The translations under genes were made by a program, and so were the position numbers. This document shows positions 17,461 to 25,531 of a stretch of 64,000 nucleotides of DNA, piece after piece. The first letter of the stretch is position 1; each line of letters starts with the position of its first letter. Origin of the DNA: CAXXXW01 sp963665555 (lineage in GTDB: Bacteria > Pseudomonadota > Alphaproteobacteria > Thalassobaculales > Thalassobaculaceae); contig OY762308.1 of assembly GCA_963665555.2 (NCBI GenBank), forward strand, positions 1,364,001-1,428,000, given 5' to 3'. Below the pieces are notes generated by a model. That model was not told where the DNA came from. It saw only the letters and a program-made list of their open reading frames with translations, and ran no database searches.

Positions 17461-17480
17461 AATTCGGTCGAATTCGGTCG
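17461..17480. repeat. Tandem 10-bp repeat upstream of the COG0523 gene
   Basis: AATTCGGTCG occurs twice in direct tandem in the 108-base gap between the antitoxin-like gene and the GTPase gene. It could bind a regulator or be chance; it does not resemble the Zur-like operator at 22595-22613. Confidence 0.4.
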
Positions 17481-17524
17481 GGATTCGCGCTATCCTGCGG
17501 CTTTGCAACCGGCTGGATCGCGAG

Positions 17525-18868
17525 ATGGACTCGAAAATCCCCGTTACCGTGCTGACCGGGTTCCTCGGCAGCGGCAAGACCACCCTGCTCAACCGCATCC
17601 TGACCGAAAACCACGGCCAGCGCATCGCGGTGATCGAGAACGAGTTCGGCGAGATCGGCGTCGACCAGGAGCTGGTCATCGACGCCGACGAGGAAATCTT
17701 CGAGATGAACAACGGTTGCATCTGCTGCACCGTGCGAGGCGACCTGATCCGGATCCTCGGCAACCTGGTCAAGCGGCGCGACAGGTTCGACCGCATCCTG
17801 GTGGAGACCACCGGCCTGGCCGATCCGGGACCGGTCGCGCAAACCTTCTTCGTCGACGACGATACCCGGGGCTCGTTCGACCTGGACGGCGTCATCACGC
17901 TGGTCGACGCCAAACACGCCGCCCTGCACCTCGACGACAGCGAGGAAGCCATGGCGCAGGTCGCCTTCGCCGACGTGCTCCTGATCAACAAGATCGACCT
18001 GGTCGATGGCGGGGCGGTCGAGGCGCTCGAACGCCGGCTCCGGTCGATGAACGCCATGGCGCGGATCGAGCGGGTCCGGATGGCCGACGCGCCCATGGAC
18101 CAGGTGCTCGATGTCGGCGGCTTCGACCTCCGCCGCGCCCTCGACATCAAGCCGAGCTTCCTCGAACCGGAATACCCGTTCGAGTGGGGCGGCGTGCTGC
18201 GCCTCGACGGCGCGGCGACGTTCCGGCTTCGCAACGGTCCCGATCCGGCCATGTCCGCCGTGCTGGAGCCGGTCGGCGCGGCGACGCCCGAGGCGCTGAT
18301 GGAAACGGCGGAACGGATCTTCCCCCGGTTCTCCGCGCCCGGCGAGGCGCCGGGGCCGGGCGCCCCGATCGCGCCGGGCGAGACGCTCTGGACGCTGCCG
18401 CTCGAGGGCGCCGACGGCTACGAATACACGCTCGCGGCCGACCGGCCGGGCCTTTACGCGCTGTTTACGGAGCACATGCCGGAGGAGTTCGAGGCCGGGT
18501 TCTTCGACGCCGCCGGCGCCAGGCTGGATGTCGCGGCGGAGCATGTCTTCAACCCGGAGCATACGCACGACGACAGCGTCCAGTCGGTCGCGCTCGAACT
18601 CGACGGCGAGATCCGGTGGTCCGCGCTCAACGCGTGGCTGGGCGGGCTGCTGCAGGCCCGGGGAACCGACATCTTCCGCATGAAGGGGATCGTGGCGATC
18701 GAGGGCGAGGACCGGCGGTTCGTGTTCCAGGGCGTGCACATGCTGTTCGACGGCCAGCCCGGCGATCCCTGGGGCGACCGGCCCCGCTCCAACCGGCTGG
18801 TCTTCATCGGCCGCGACCTCGACGAGGCCGCGCTGGAACAGGGGTTGCGCGATTGCCGGACGCGATGA
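17525..18868 (+). CDS. CobW/COG0523 family GTPase, candidate zinc chaperone
   Basis: A G3E-family GTPase of 447 residues that probably delivers zinc to client proteins under starvation. The P-loop GFLGSGKTTLLNRIL is near residue 12, the metal-binding CxCC in NNGCICCTVRGDL near residue 66, the Walker B region ETTGLADPGP, and the base-recognition NKIDLVD. The C-terminal CobW_C domain includes EHVFNPEHTHDD, possibly a metal site, and ends in RLVFIGRDLDEAALEQGL. It overlaps the WD40 gene by 4 bases. The znuCBA genes nearby support zinc over cobalamin or nitrile hydratase roles. Confidence 0.92.
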   Translation: MDSKIPVTVLTGFLGSGKTTLLNRILTENHGQRIAVIENEFGEIGVDQELVIDADEEIFEMNNGCICCTVRGDLIRILGNLVKRRDRFDRILVETTGLADPGPVAQTFFVDDDTRGSFDLDGVITLVDAKHAALHLDDSEEAMAQVAFADVLLINKIDLVDGGAVEALERRLRSMNAMARIERVRMADAPMDQVLDVGGFDLRRALDIKPSFLEPEYPFEWGGVLRLDGAATFRLRNGPDPAMSAVLEPVGAATPEALMETAERIFPRFSAPGEAPGPGAPIAPGETLWTLPLEGADGYEYTLAADRPGLYALFTEHMPEEFEAGFFDAAGARLDVAAEHVFNPEHTHDDSVQSVALELDGEIRWSALNAWLGGLLQARGTDIFRMKGIVAIEGEDRRFVFQGVHMLFDGQPGDPWGDRPRSNRLVFIGRDLDEAALEQGLRDCRTR

Positions 18869-19911
18869 GCGCGGCCGCGAACGGCTACAAGCTGGACCGC
18901 TGGGAGATCGACGCGCCGCTGACCGGCGTTTGCGTCGAGCGCGGCGGGCGGTACGCGGCGTTCGCCGGCGGGGACGGGTGCGTTCGCGTCGCGGACCTCC
19001 TCGACCCGGAGCCGTCCCTTTCGACATGGCCGCTCGCGCGGGGCGCGGTCCTGGCGCTGGTCCCCGATTGCCGGGAGGGCGCGTTCCTGTGCGGGACCGA
19101 CGACGGCGCCGTGCACCGGGTCCACGCCGCGGACGGGCCGCGGGAGCTGGCCCGGCTCGACCGTTCCTGGCCCGACCGGCTCGCCACGCACCCGCGCGGC
19201 CCGCGGGCGATCGCCGACGGCCCGCGGGTCCGGGTGCTGGACGCCGAGGGGCGGACGGTCGCCGAATTGGGCGAACATCCGAGCACCGTCGCCGGCCTGG
19301 CCTTCGACCGCGACGGCGGGCGCCTGGCCGTTTCGCACTACAACGGGGCGAGCCTGTGGACGCTCGACGGGCGGGGCGGCGAGCCGCGGCGCCTGCATCG
19401 CCGGGGTTCGCACCTCGATCTCGGCTGGAGCGGGGACGAGCGGTACGTGGCGACGGCCACGCAGGAAAAGGCGCTGCACGTATGGGACCTCGCGTCCGGG
19501 CGGGACGCCAGCCTCGGCCCGTGCATAAACAAGTCCAGGTCCATCGGCTGGAGCGCCGACGGCGCCTGGCTGCTCGCGTCCGGGGCCGACACCGTGGCCG
19601 GCTGGCGGTTCTCGGACGGCCGCCTGCCGGCGGCGGCCCCGCGAATGCTGGGGCGGTACAGCGAATACCTGGTGGCCAGCGTGCGCGCCAACCCGCGCCT
19701 CGCCCTGGCGGCCGCCGGCTACAACGACGGCGGGATCGAACTGGTGAGTCTGGCCGCGCGGCCGCGGAGGCACACTCTCGCGGCCGCGCTGGCCAGTCCC
19801 GTCGTGGAACTCGCCTGGTCCCCGGAGGGAAGCCGCCTGCTCGGCGGCGACTCGGACGGGCGAGCGTTCGTCTATCGTTTCGACAGCGATTCGCTCGCCC
19901 GCCTGGTTTGA
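18865..19911 (+). CDS. WD40-repeat protein of the zinc cluster
   Basis: A 348-residue protein built of WD40-like repeats, visible as GGDGCVRVADLL, GTDDGAVHRVHAADG, LAVSHYNGASLWTLDGRGG, YVATATQEKALHVWDLASGR and LLGGDSDGRAFVYRFDSDS. It should form a single beta-propeller, probably a cytoplasmic scaffold because no signal peptide is seen. Its ATG overlaps the GTPase stop (ATGA), so both are made from one transcript. Similar WD40 genes are often seen beside COG0523 and Znu genes, but their job is not established. Confidence 0.85.
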   Translation: MSAAANGYKLDRWEIDAPLTGVCVERGGRYAAFAGGDGCVRVADLLDPEPSLSTWPLARGAVLALVPDCREGAFLCGTDDGAVHRVHAADGPRELARLDRSWPDRLATHPRGPRAIADGPRVRVLDAEGRTVAELGEHPSTVAGLAFDRDGGRLAVSHYNGASLWTLDGRGGEPRRLHRRGSHLDLGWSGDERYVATATQEKALHVWDLASGRDASLGPCINKSRSIGWSADGAWLLASGADTVAGWRFSDGRLPAAAPRMLGRYSEYLVASVRANPRLALAAAGYNDGGIELVSLAARPRRHTLAAALASPVVELAWSPEGSRLLGGDSDGRAFVYRFDSDSLARLV

Positions 19912-19926
19912 GCCGGTCCGGGCGTC

Positions 19927-21099
19927 CTAGACGACCGCGATCGGGTTGCCCGGCGAGCCCGTGGCCCCCTTGATCGGCAGCGTCGAGAAGATGAAGGCGA
20001 ACTTGTAGACGCCGTCGGCGGCCAGGTGGTCGAGCCGCACGTTCTCGAGGATGTGGATGCCGTGCCGGCACAGGAAGATCTGGTGCACCGGGAACGCCAG
20101 GTTCGGGTCCGGGTTCGGCACGGCCTCGATCGCCCAGCAGTCGGCGGCGCCGACGGAAATCCCCTTGGACGCCAGCCACTCGCCCGCCTCGACGCCGATT
20201 CCGGGTTCGCCGGAATTGAACCGGGCGTTGTCCTTCATCCAGAGGTTCTCGCCCCAGCCGGTGCGCCACATCGCCGCGCAGCCCTCGGTGATGTCCGCCT
20301 CGGACATGCCCTGGCGGTCCAGGCAGCCCTTCAGGTCGGCGACGCTGATCTCCTCGCCCTTGTCGAGCATCCGCCCCTTCAGGCCCGCGACGTCGAACAG
20401 GACACCGCGGCAGAAGAACGGCTTGACGTTCTCCATGCCGAGCTTCTGCAGCCCGTAGGCGCCGGCCGTGGACCCCATGGCGTTGTCGTTGTTGTGGAGG
20501 TCCTTCGAGGTCCAGCCGTTGTAGAACACCTCCTGGGACAGGTCGCCGGCGTCGCCGATCCGCGCGCCGATATGCGCGAGGCCGTCGAACTGGGTGCCGA
20601 CCTGGCCGATTTCGGTGGTCAGGATCTCGTCGTGCCAGATGATCTGGTTCTTGCCGAACGCGCCGCCGGTCGGCGCGCCGGGGATCCGGAGCACGAACGC
20701 CCGCTGGCCGAACAGGGGCATCCCGAACTCGTAGACCCGGCCCAGGCTGTACACCTTGCCGGTCTTGATCATGCTCGCCGCGTCCAGCGCGACCGCCGGC
20801 GTCATGTGGTTGGTGCCGCCGACCTGGTCGCCCTCGCCCCAGCGGGACGGCCACCACTTGTCGGCGATCGGCGTGCCTTCGATGCCGCCCTCGGCGGCGT
20901 GCGCCGGCTTCACGAGGTCCAGCTCGTGCATCACGCTGTCGCCGAAGGCCCCGATCGCGGCGCCGCCGGTGACGGCCGTCGCGACCTTGATGAAGCTGCG
21001 GCGCGACTGCGTCGTCGGCGCTTCGCCATCCTGATCCTGATCGGATTCCACGTCGGCTTCCCGCTCGACGGAATCGGTTGCGCGCATATCATCGGTCAT
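19927..21099 (-). CDS. Tat-exported cyclase family protein with altered zinc ligands
   Basis: A 390-residue member of the cyclase/kynurenine formamidase-like family (PF04199). The N-terminus holds a twin-arginine signal, SRRSFIKVATAVTGGAAIG, about 33 residues in, so the folded enzyme should reach the periplasm. The canonical metal motif HxGTHxDxPxH reads QVGTQFDGLAH here: the two leading His are Gln, while Asp and the last His remain. GGGAGGA lies 7 bases before the ATG at 21099. It converges on the WD40 gene with a 15-base gap. The substrate is unknown. Confidence 0.88.
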   Translation of the reverse strand: MTDDMRATDSVEREADVESDQDQDGEAPTTQSRRSFIKVATAVTGGAAIGAFGDSVMHELDLVKPAHAAEGGIEGTPIADKWWPSRWGEGDQVGGTNHMTPAVALDAASMIKTGKVYSLGRVYEFGMPLFGQRAFVLRIPGAPTGGAFGKNQIIWHDEILTTEIGQVGTQFDGLAHIGARIGDAGDLSQEVFYNGWTSKDLHNNDNAMGSTAGAYGLQKLGMENVKPFFCRGVLFDVAGLKGRMLDKGEEISVADLKGCLDRQGMSEADITEGCAAMWRTGWGENLWMKDNARFNSGEPGIGVEAGEWLASKGISVGAADCWAIEAVPNPDPNLAFPVHQIFLCRHGIHILENVRLDHLAADGVYKFAFIFSTLPIKGATGSPGNPIAVV

Positions 21100-21132
21100 G
21101 GCGGGGTCCTCCCGGTCGGTGTTGGACACGAT

Positions 21133-21150
21133 GGATGTTATAACGTATCC
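21133..21150. promoter_or_regulatory. Possible Zur half-site upstream of the cyclase gene
   Basis: GGATGTTATAACGTATCC lies 34 bases upstream of the cyclase ATG. The half GATGTTATA matches the arm of the stronger operator at 22595-22613 and the core GTTATAAC is a palindrome, but the right half matches poorly. The 212-base gap holds nothing else that I recognise. Confidence 0.4.
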
Positions 21151-21311
21151 GTCGCTGCGCGGCGATGGCAACGAAAAAAATGCCCCGCGAACTTCGGCGG
21201 CGATGTGTCCGAATTGTCCATGGAAGGGCCTCGCCGGCGCGCGCGGCGCGGCCCGCGCGGCCGCGCCGGGAGGCGTCCCGACGGCGGGGCGGCGGCGAAG
21301 GCTTTCGGCGG

Positions 21312-22364
21312 CTAGAGCGGTATCGCCGGGTCCATGGCGGCCCGGGCCTGCCGGACCGCCCGGGCCTCGCTCAGGCGCTGGAATTGCGGCAGGTCGAGGC
21401 GCAGGCTGTCCTCGACCGCGGCGCGGTCGAGATTGGAGGTGATGAACAAGAGCCGGGAGCTGTCCAGCTCGACCTCCGGCAGCCGCTGCGGCGGCTGGTA
21501 GACATGCTGGACGCCGTTGACGATCACCGGCCCATCGAGGCCCTCGATCTTTATCGCGCCCTTCGTCCGGTACATGATGTCGCCGTTGGTCTGCGTGCCC
21601 GCGTTCAGCCAGCCGTGCAGCGCGTCCCATTCGATCGCATAGGGGATTTCGATGGCGAATCCGTACAGGTCGTTTTCGAGCAGGTCGCTGCCGCCGTAAT
21701 GCGGCGCGCCCAGCCACCCGCCGAGATCGCCGTCCAGCAGGCGCGTCTCCAGCCCCGCCCCGACCAGCGTGTCCGCGAGGCCCGGCCGATCGGACGGCGC
21801 CATATCGGCGACGGGGTTCAGGTTCCGCGCCCAGGCGCGGGTTTCCGGCGCGGCGCGCGACGCCGAATCGATAACGACGCGATCCGCGACCGCGACCTGT
21901 TTCGCGCCGTGGCGCGAGCGCGCCAGCGCGTCCGGGCCCTGGTCGCCGGCCACGACCGCGACGACGCTGTCGAGGCGGAAGTACTCGGTGACCAGGGCGT
22001 TGTTCAGCAGGGTTTGCATGACCGGCGCCGGATCGGCGTCGGCCAGGGTTTCGATCGCCACCCGGTCGAATTCGATTTCGCCCTGCGCGCGCCGGGCGTA
22101 AAGCCGGCGCAGGCTGCTGACCAGCCCCGAACGGGTGACGCAGCACAGGCATCCGATGGCGTGCGGCACCATCTGCCCGGCGACGCGCTCGGTCGCCGCG
22201 GCGGCGAACGACGGCCCCTCGACCTCGTTGCTGATCACCGCCCAGCGGGCGCCGCCCCCTTCGAGCAGGCGCCCGATCGTTTCGGTTCGCGCGCGGGCGT
22301 CGACCCCGCAAACCACGAGCGCGGGGACCTTTGCCTGGGCGGCTTCGGGGGTGAATCTGAGCAT
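21312..22364 (-). CDS. COG0523-like protein lacking the GTPase motifs
   Basis: A 350-residue relative of the CobW family. The metal motif survives as GCLCCVTRSGLVSSL near residue 70 and the following ETLADADPAPVMQTLL aligns with the ETTGLADPxP region. The C-terminal half is CobW_C-like (YRTKGAIKIEGLDGPVIVNG, then LLFITSNLDRAAVEDSL). The P-loop place reads VVCGVDARARTETIGRL with no GxxGxGK, and no NKxD is seen. It may bind metal without hydrolysing GTP, perhaps pairing with the intact GTPase at 17525. It is divergent from znuCBA. Confidence 0.85.
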   Translation of the reverse strand: MLRFTPEAAQAKVPALVVCGVDARARTETIGRLLEGGGARWAVISNEVEGPSFAAAATERVAGQMVPHAIGCLCCVTRSGLVSSLRRLYARRAQGEIEFDRVAIETLADADPAPVMQTLLNNALVTEYFRLDSVVAVVAGDQGPDALARSRHGAKQVAVADRVVIDSASRAAPETRAWARNLNPVADMAPSDRPGLADTLVGAGLETRLLDGDLGGWLGAPHYGGSDLLENDLYGFAIEIPYAIEWDALHGWLNAGTQTNGDIMYRTKGAIKIEGLDGPVIVNGVQHVYQPPQRLPEVELDSSRLLFITSNLDRAAVEDSLRLDLPQFQRLSEARAVRQARAAMDPAIPL

Positions 22365-22594
22365 GGACGGTTCAGGCGCGCGGCCGCGTTCGGGCAGTGT
22401 CGCGCGCCGTACCGGCGCGCGCCCCGACGCAACGCGATCGCGCCTCCTTTCGACAAACAACCGATCGTCCGCGCCTGATACGACAAACGCCGCCGTCCGG
22501 CAAGCTCGTCCGGACGCCGGATCCCCGGAACCGGGCCGCCCGCCCCGCGCGCGATTCTCCCCCCGGGAGTCGAAAAACGGGGTTGATCGCCGAA

Positions 22595-22613
22595 AATGTA
22601 ATAGTATAACATT
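22595..22613. promoter_or_regulatory. Zur-like zinc operator between the divergent zinc genes
   Basis: AATGTAATA-G-TATAACATT is a 9-1-9 inverted repeat with a single mismatch, matching the alphaproteobacterial Zur consensus as I remember it. It stands in AT-rich sequence within the otherwise GC-rich gap 22365-22691 between the COG0523-like gene (minus) and the small membrane gene plus znuCBA (plus). Zur with zinc would repress from here. No zur gene lies in the window. I see nothing else in this 327-base gap. Confidence 0.75.
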
Positions 22614-22730
22614 CGATTTACGGAAGCGCGCCCGATGCGCGCGGTGTAGGATGGCCGGGGGCCGCGCCGGCTCGCCCCGCGATCGGGGGCCATGACCGGC
22701 GGGCGCGGCGGACCGGAGGAGGCACTGGCG

Positions 22731-22865
22731 GTGAGACCCCAGCGGAACACGGTGCGCGGGACGCTCCTTGTCGGAGTCGGCCCGAGGCTTGCCGGGGCGG
22801 TGCTGATCGCGATGTCGCTCTGGGCCATGTTCTGGTGGGCAACGGCCACGATAGGGAACCCATGA
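22731..22865 (+). CDS. Small single-pass membrane protein at the head of znuCBA
   Basis: A GTG-started frame of 44 residues preceded by GGAGGAGG at 8 bases. An in-frame ATG at 22692 would give 57 residues. The C-terminal half is one membrane segment, AGAVLIAMSLWAMFWWATAT, and the protein ends IGNP. Its stop overlaps the znuC ATG (CCATGA), the usual sign of translational coupling, so it should be made with the zinc transporter. No family is recognised. It could be a transporter accessory peptide. Confidence 0.55.
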   Translation: MRPQRNTVRGTLLVGVGPRLAGAVLIAMSLWAMFWWATATIGNP

Positions 22866-23605
22866 CCTACGCCCTGGCATTCGACAAGCTGACCCTCGGC
22901 TACGACCGCCATCCGGCGGTGCGCCACCTCGACGGCGAGGTCGCCGACGGCAGCCTGACCGCCGTGGTGGGACCCAACGGCGCCGGCAAATCGACGCTGC
23001 TGAAAGGGGTGACGGGCGTCCTGCGCCCCCTGGCGGGGCAGGTCCGCTTCGGAACCTGCGCGCGGAACGATGTCGCCTACCTGCCGCAGCAATCGGACAT
23101 CGACCGCTCGTTCCCGATCTCGGTCGTCGATCTGGTGGCGATGGGGCTGTGGAACGAGGTCGGCGGCTTTTTCGGACTGCGCGCCGCGCATCGCGCGCGC
23201 GTGGACGAGGCGATTTCCGCCGTCGGGCTCACCGGGTTCGCGGCCCGCTCGATCGGTTCGCTGTCGGGCGGGCAGTTCCAGCGCGCCCTTTTCGCGCGGC
23301 TCCTGCTCCAGGACGCGCGGCTCGTGCTGCTCGACGAACCCTTCACGGCCATCGACCCGAAGACGATGGTCGATCTCCTGGGCGTGGTGCGGCGGTGGCA
23401 CGGGGAGGGGCGCACGGTGATCGCCGTCCTGCACGACGCCGAGGCCGTGCGGGCGCATTTCCCCGAGACGCTGATACTGGCGCGCGACCTGGTGGCGCAC
23501 GGACCGACGGCGAAGGTGCTGACGGCCGCGAACCAGTTCCGCGCGCGCCAGATGTGCGAGGCCTGCGACGGCCCGCCCCACGATTGCGGAAAGCGCGCGT
23601 CCTGA
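22862..23605 (+). CDS. znuC: Zinc ABC transporter ATP-binding protein
   Basis: ATPase of the high-affinity zinc importer, 247 residues. Walker A is VVGPNGAGKSTLLKG near residue 39, the Q-loop LPQQSDIDRSFP, the signature LSGGQFQRALFARLLLQ, Walker B RLVLLDEPFTAID and the switch His in AVLHD. The C-terminus ends in a Cys/His cluster (MCEACDGPPHDCGK) that may sense zinc. The start at 22862 overlaps the preceding small gene and its stop overlaps znuB, so the genes form one operon behind the Zur-like operator. Confidence 0.95.
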   Translation: MTYALAFDKLTLGYDRHPAVRHLDGEVADGSLTAVVGPNGAGKSTLLKGVTGVLRPLAGQVRFGTCARNDVAYLPQQSDIDRSFPISVVDLVAMGLWNEVGGFFGLRAAHRARVDEAISAVGLTGFAARSIGSLSGGQFQRALFARLLLQDARLVLLDEPFTAIDPKTMVDLLGVVRRWHGEGRTVIAVLHDAEAVRAHFPETLILARDLVAHGPTAKVLTAANQFRARQMCEACDGPPHDCGKRAS

Positions 23606-24468
23606 TGTGGGAGTTCCTGGTCCAGCCCTTCGCCGAATTCGGCTTCATGCGCCGGGCGTTGATGGGCTGCGTCGCGATTTCCGTGGGCGGGACGCCGGTC
23701 GGCGTCTTCCTGCTGTTGCGCCGGATGAGCCTGACCGGGGACGCGATGGCGCACGCGATCCTGCCCGGCGCGGCGGTCGGGTTCCTTATCGCCGGGTTCT
23801 CGCTCGGGGCGATGACGTTGGGCGGCCTGGTCGCCGGCATGGCCGTGGCGCTGCTCTCGGGCTTCGTCGCCCGCGCCACGGCGCTGCGCGAGGATGCGAG
23901 CCTCGCCGCCTTCTACCTGATCTCGCTGGCGCTCGGCGTGCTGATCGTGTCCACCCGCGGCAGCAACGTCGACCTGATGCATGTGCTGTTCGGCACCGTG
24001 CTCGCGCTCGACGACGCGGCGCTGATCCTGCTGTGCGGCATCGCGAGCGTCACGCTGGTCGCGCTGGCGTTCTTCTTCCGCCCGCTGGTCCTCGAATGCG
24101 TGGACCCGCAGTTCCTGCGCGCGGTGAGCGGACTGAGCGCCGTGACGCATTTCGCCTTCCTCGCGCTCGTCGTCATGAACCTTGTCGGCGGCTTCCACGC
24201 GCTCGGCACGCTGATGGCCGTCGGCATCATGATCCTTCCGGCGGCCGCCGCGCGCTTCTGGGCGGCGACCATCGGCGGGCTGATCGCCGCCGCGGTCGCC
24301 GTCGCCATCGCGTCGAGCGTCTGCGGCCTCCTCGTCTCCTACCATTTCGGGCTGCCGTCGGGGCCGGCGATCATCCTGGTGGCGGGCGTCGCCTACGGGA
24401 TGTCGCTTGTTTTCGGGCCGCTCGGCAGCCTCGCCGCGCCGCTCTTTCGTCGTCGTGTCAACATCTGA
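23605..24468 (+). CDS. znuB: Zinc ABC transporter permease
   Basis: Inner-membrane subunit of the zinc importer, 287 residues. It is hydrophobic throughout, with about eight to nine membrane segments, including VGVFLLLRRMSLTGDAMAHA, the family's conserved cytoplasmic contact region, and ALGTLMAVGIMILPAAAARF. It belongs to the ABC-3 (ZnuB/MntB) family. TGATG couples it to znuC, and znuA follows after 12 bases. Confidence 0.95.
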   Translation: MWEFLVQPFAEFGFMRRALMGCVAISVGGTPVGVFLLLRRMSLTGDAMAHAILPGAAVGFLIAGFSLGAMTLGGLVAGMAVALLSGFVARATALREDASLAAFYLISLALGVLIVSTRGSNVDLMHVLFGTVLALDDAALILLCGIASVTLVALAFFFRPLVLECVDPQFLRAVSGLSAVTHFAFLALVVMNLVGGFHALGTLMAVGIMILPAAAARFWAATIGGLIAAAVAVAIASSVCGLLVSYHFGLPSGPAIILVAGVAYGMSLVFGPLGSLAAPLFRRRVNI

Positions 24469-24480
24469 AGGGACTCCGCA

Positions 24481-25467
24481 ATGAACCGCCGCGGAAAACT
24501 GCTGATCTCCGCAACCGCCCTTGTCGGCCTTTCGCTGGCCGCCCCGGCGCCGGCATGGTCGGCCGACGACCCCATCCCGGTGGTCGCCACCTTCTCCATT
24601 CTCGGAGACATGGTCGAGCGCATCGGCGGCGACCGGGTCGCGGTCACGACGCTGGTCGGGGCCAACGGCGACGCCCATGTCTACCGGCCCGTCCCGGCCG
24701 ACGCGCGCGCCGTGAACCAGGCCGAAATCCTCGTGTTCAACGGCCTCGCCTTCGAAGGCTGGCTGGACCGGCTGGTCGAGGCGTCGGACTTCGACGGCGT
24801 CCGCGTGGTCGCGACCGACGGGATCGAACCGATCCGGCTCGTGGAGGAAGACGACGATCACGGCGACAAGGACGAACACGACGACGACCACGGCGACAAG
24901 GACGAACACGACGACGACGACCACGGACACGGCCACGGCGCGTTCGACCCCCATGCCTGGCAGGACCTCGGCAACGGGATGGTCTATATCGACAATATCG
25001 CCCGGGCGCTGGCCGAGGCCGATCCCGACAACGCCTCGACCTACCGGGAAAACCGCGCGGCCTACGCGGCCGAAATCCAGGCGCTGGACGCCGAGATCCG
25101 CGAAACCGTCGCGGGGCTGCCCGAGGACAGGCGCACCGTCGTCACCCCCCACGACGCCTTCGGGTACTTTTCCGAGGCCTACGGCCTGAGGTTCGTGGCG
25201 CCGCTTGGCATCAGCACCGAAAGCGACCCGTCGGCCGCGGGCGTCGCCGCCCTGATCCGGCAGATTCGCGACGAGGGCATCGCGGCCGTCTTCGTCGAAA
25301 ACCTCACGGACGAGCGCCTGGTCAGGCAAATCGCCGACGAAACCGGCGCGTCCATCGGCGGAACGCTGTACTCCGACGCGCTTTCCGGGCCGGACGAACC
25401 GGCGTCCACCTATCTCGACATGGCGCGCCACAATATCGCGATGCTCGCGGAAGCGCTGTCGCCCTGA
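24481..25467 (+). CDS. znuA: Zinc ABC transporter substrate-binding protein
   Basis: Periplasmic zinc receptor, 328 residues, with a signal peptide (KLLISATALVGLSLAAPAPA, cut near WSA). Metal ligands are expected at the His in NGDAHVYRPVPADA, the FDPHAWQDL region, VVTPHDAFGYFSEAYGL and the late Asp of GTLYSDALS. Between the first two lies a His/Asp-rich loop of about 30 residues (EDDDHGDKDEHDD repeated, then HGHGHG), typical of zinc-specific members. The loop contains a 30-bp tandem duplication. A small gap and a GGGACTCC-type site precede the ATG. Confidence 0.95.
   Translation: MNRRGKLLISATALVGLSLAAPAPAWSADDPIPVVATFSILGDMVERIGGDRVAVTTLVGANGDAHVYRPVPADARAVNQAEILVFNGLAFEGWLDRLVEASDFDGVRVVATDGIEPIRLVEEDDDHGDKDEHDDDHGDKDEHDDDDHGHGHGAFDPHAWQDLGNGMVYIDNIARALAEADPDNASTYRENRAAYAAEIQALDAEIRETVAGLPEDRRTVVTPHDAFGYFSEAYGLRFVAPLGISTESDPSAAGVAALIRQIRDEGIAAVFVENLTDERLVRQIADETGASIGGTLYSDALSGPDEPASTYLDMARHNIAMLAEALSP
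24851..24910 (+). repeat. Two-copy 30-bp tandem repeat in the znuA metal loop
   Basis: Units 24851-24880 and 24881-24910 differ at one base and each encodes the ten residues DDHGDKDEHD. The duplication lengthens the His/Asp-rich zinc-capturing loop and keeps the frame. Confidence 0.9.
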
Positions 25468-25484
25468 CCGGCCGGCGGACGCGA

Positions 25485-25515
25485 CGCCCGCGGCCCTTGC
25501 TTTCGGCCGCGGGCG
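25485..25515. terminator. Stem-loop after znuA
   Basis: CGCCCGCGGCC (25485-25495) pairs perfectly with GGCCGCGGGCG (25505-25515) around a 9-base loop. It begins 18 bases past the znuA stop. There is no clear T-run, so it is a GC-rich terminator candidate. Confidence 0.5.
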
Positions 25516-25531
25516 AAGCGACCGGCGAAGG

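Noticed and set aside
17120..20857. Very long minus-strand frame over the COG0523 and WD40 genes
   Set aside because: It is an antisense shadow; only its last 98 codons, with their own ATG and ribosome site, were kept as an antitoxin-like remnant.
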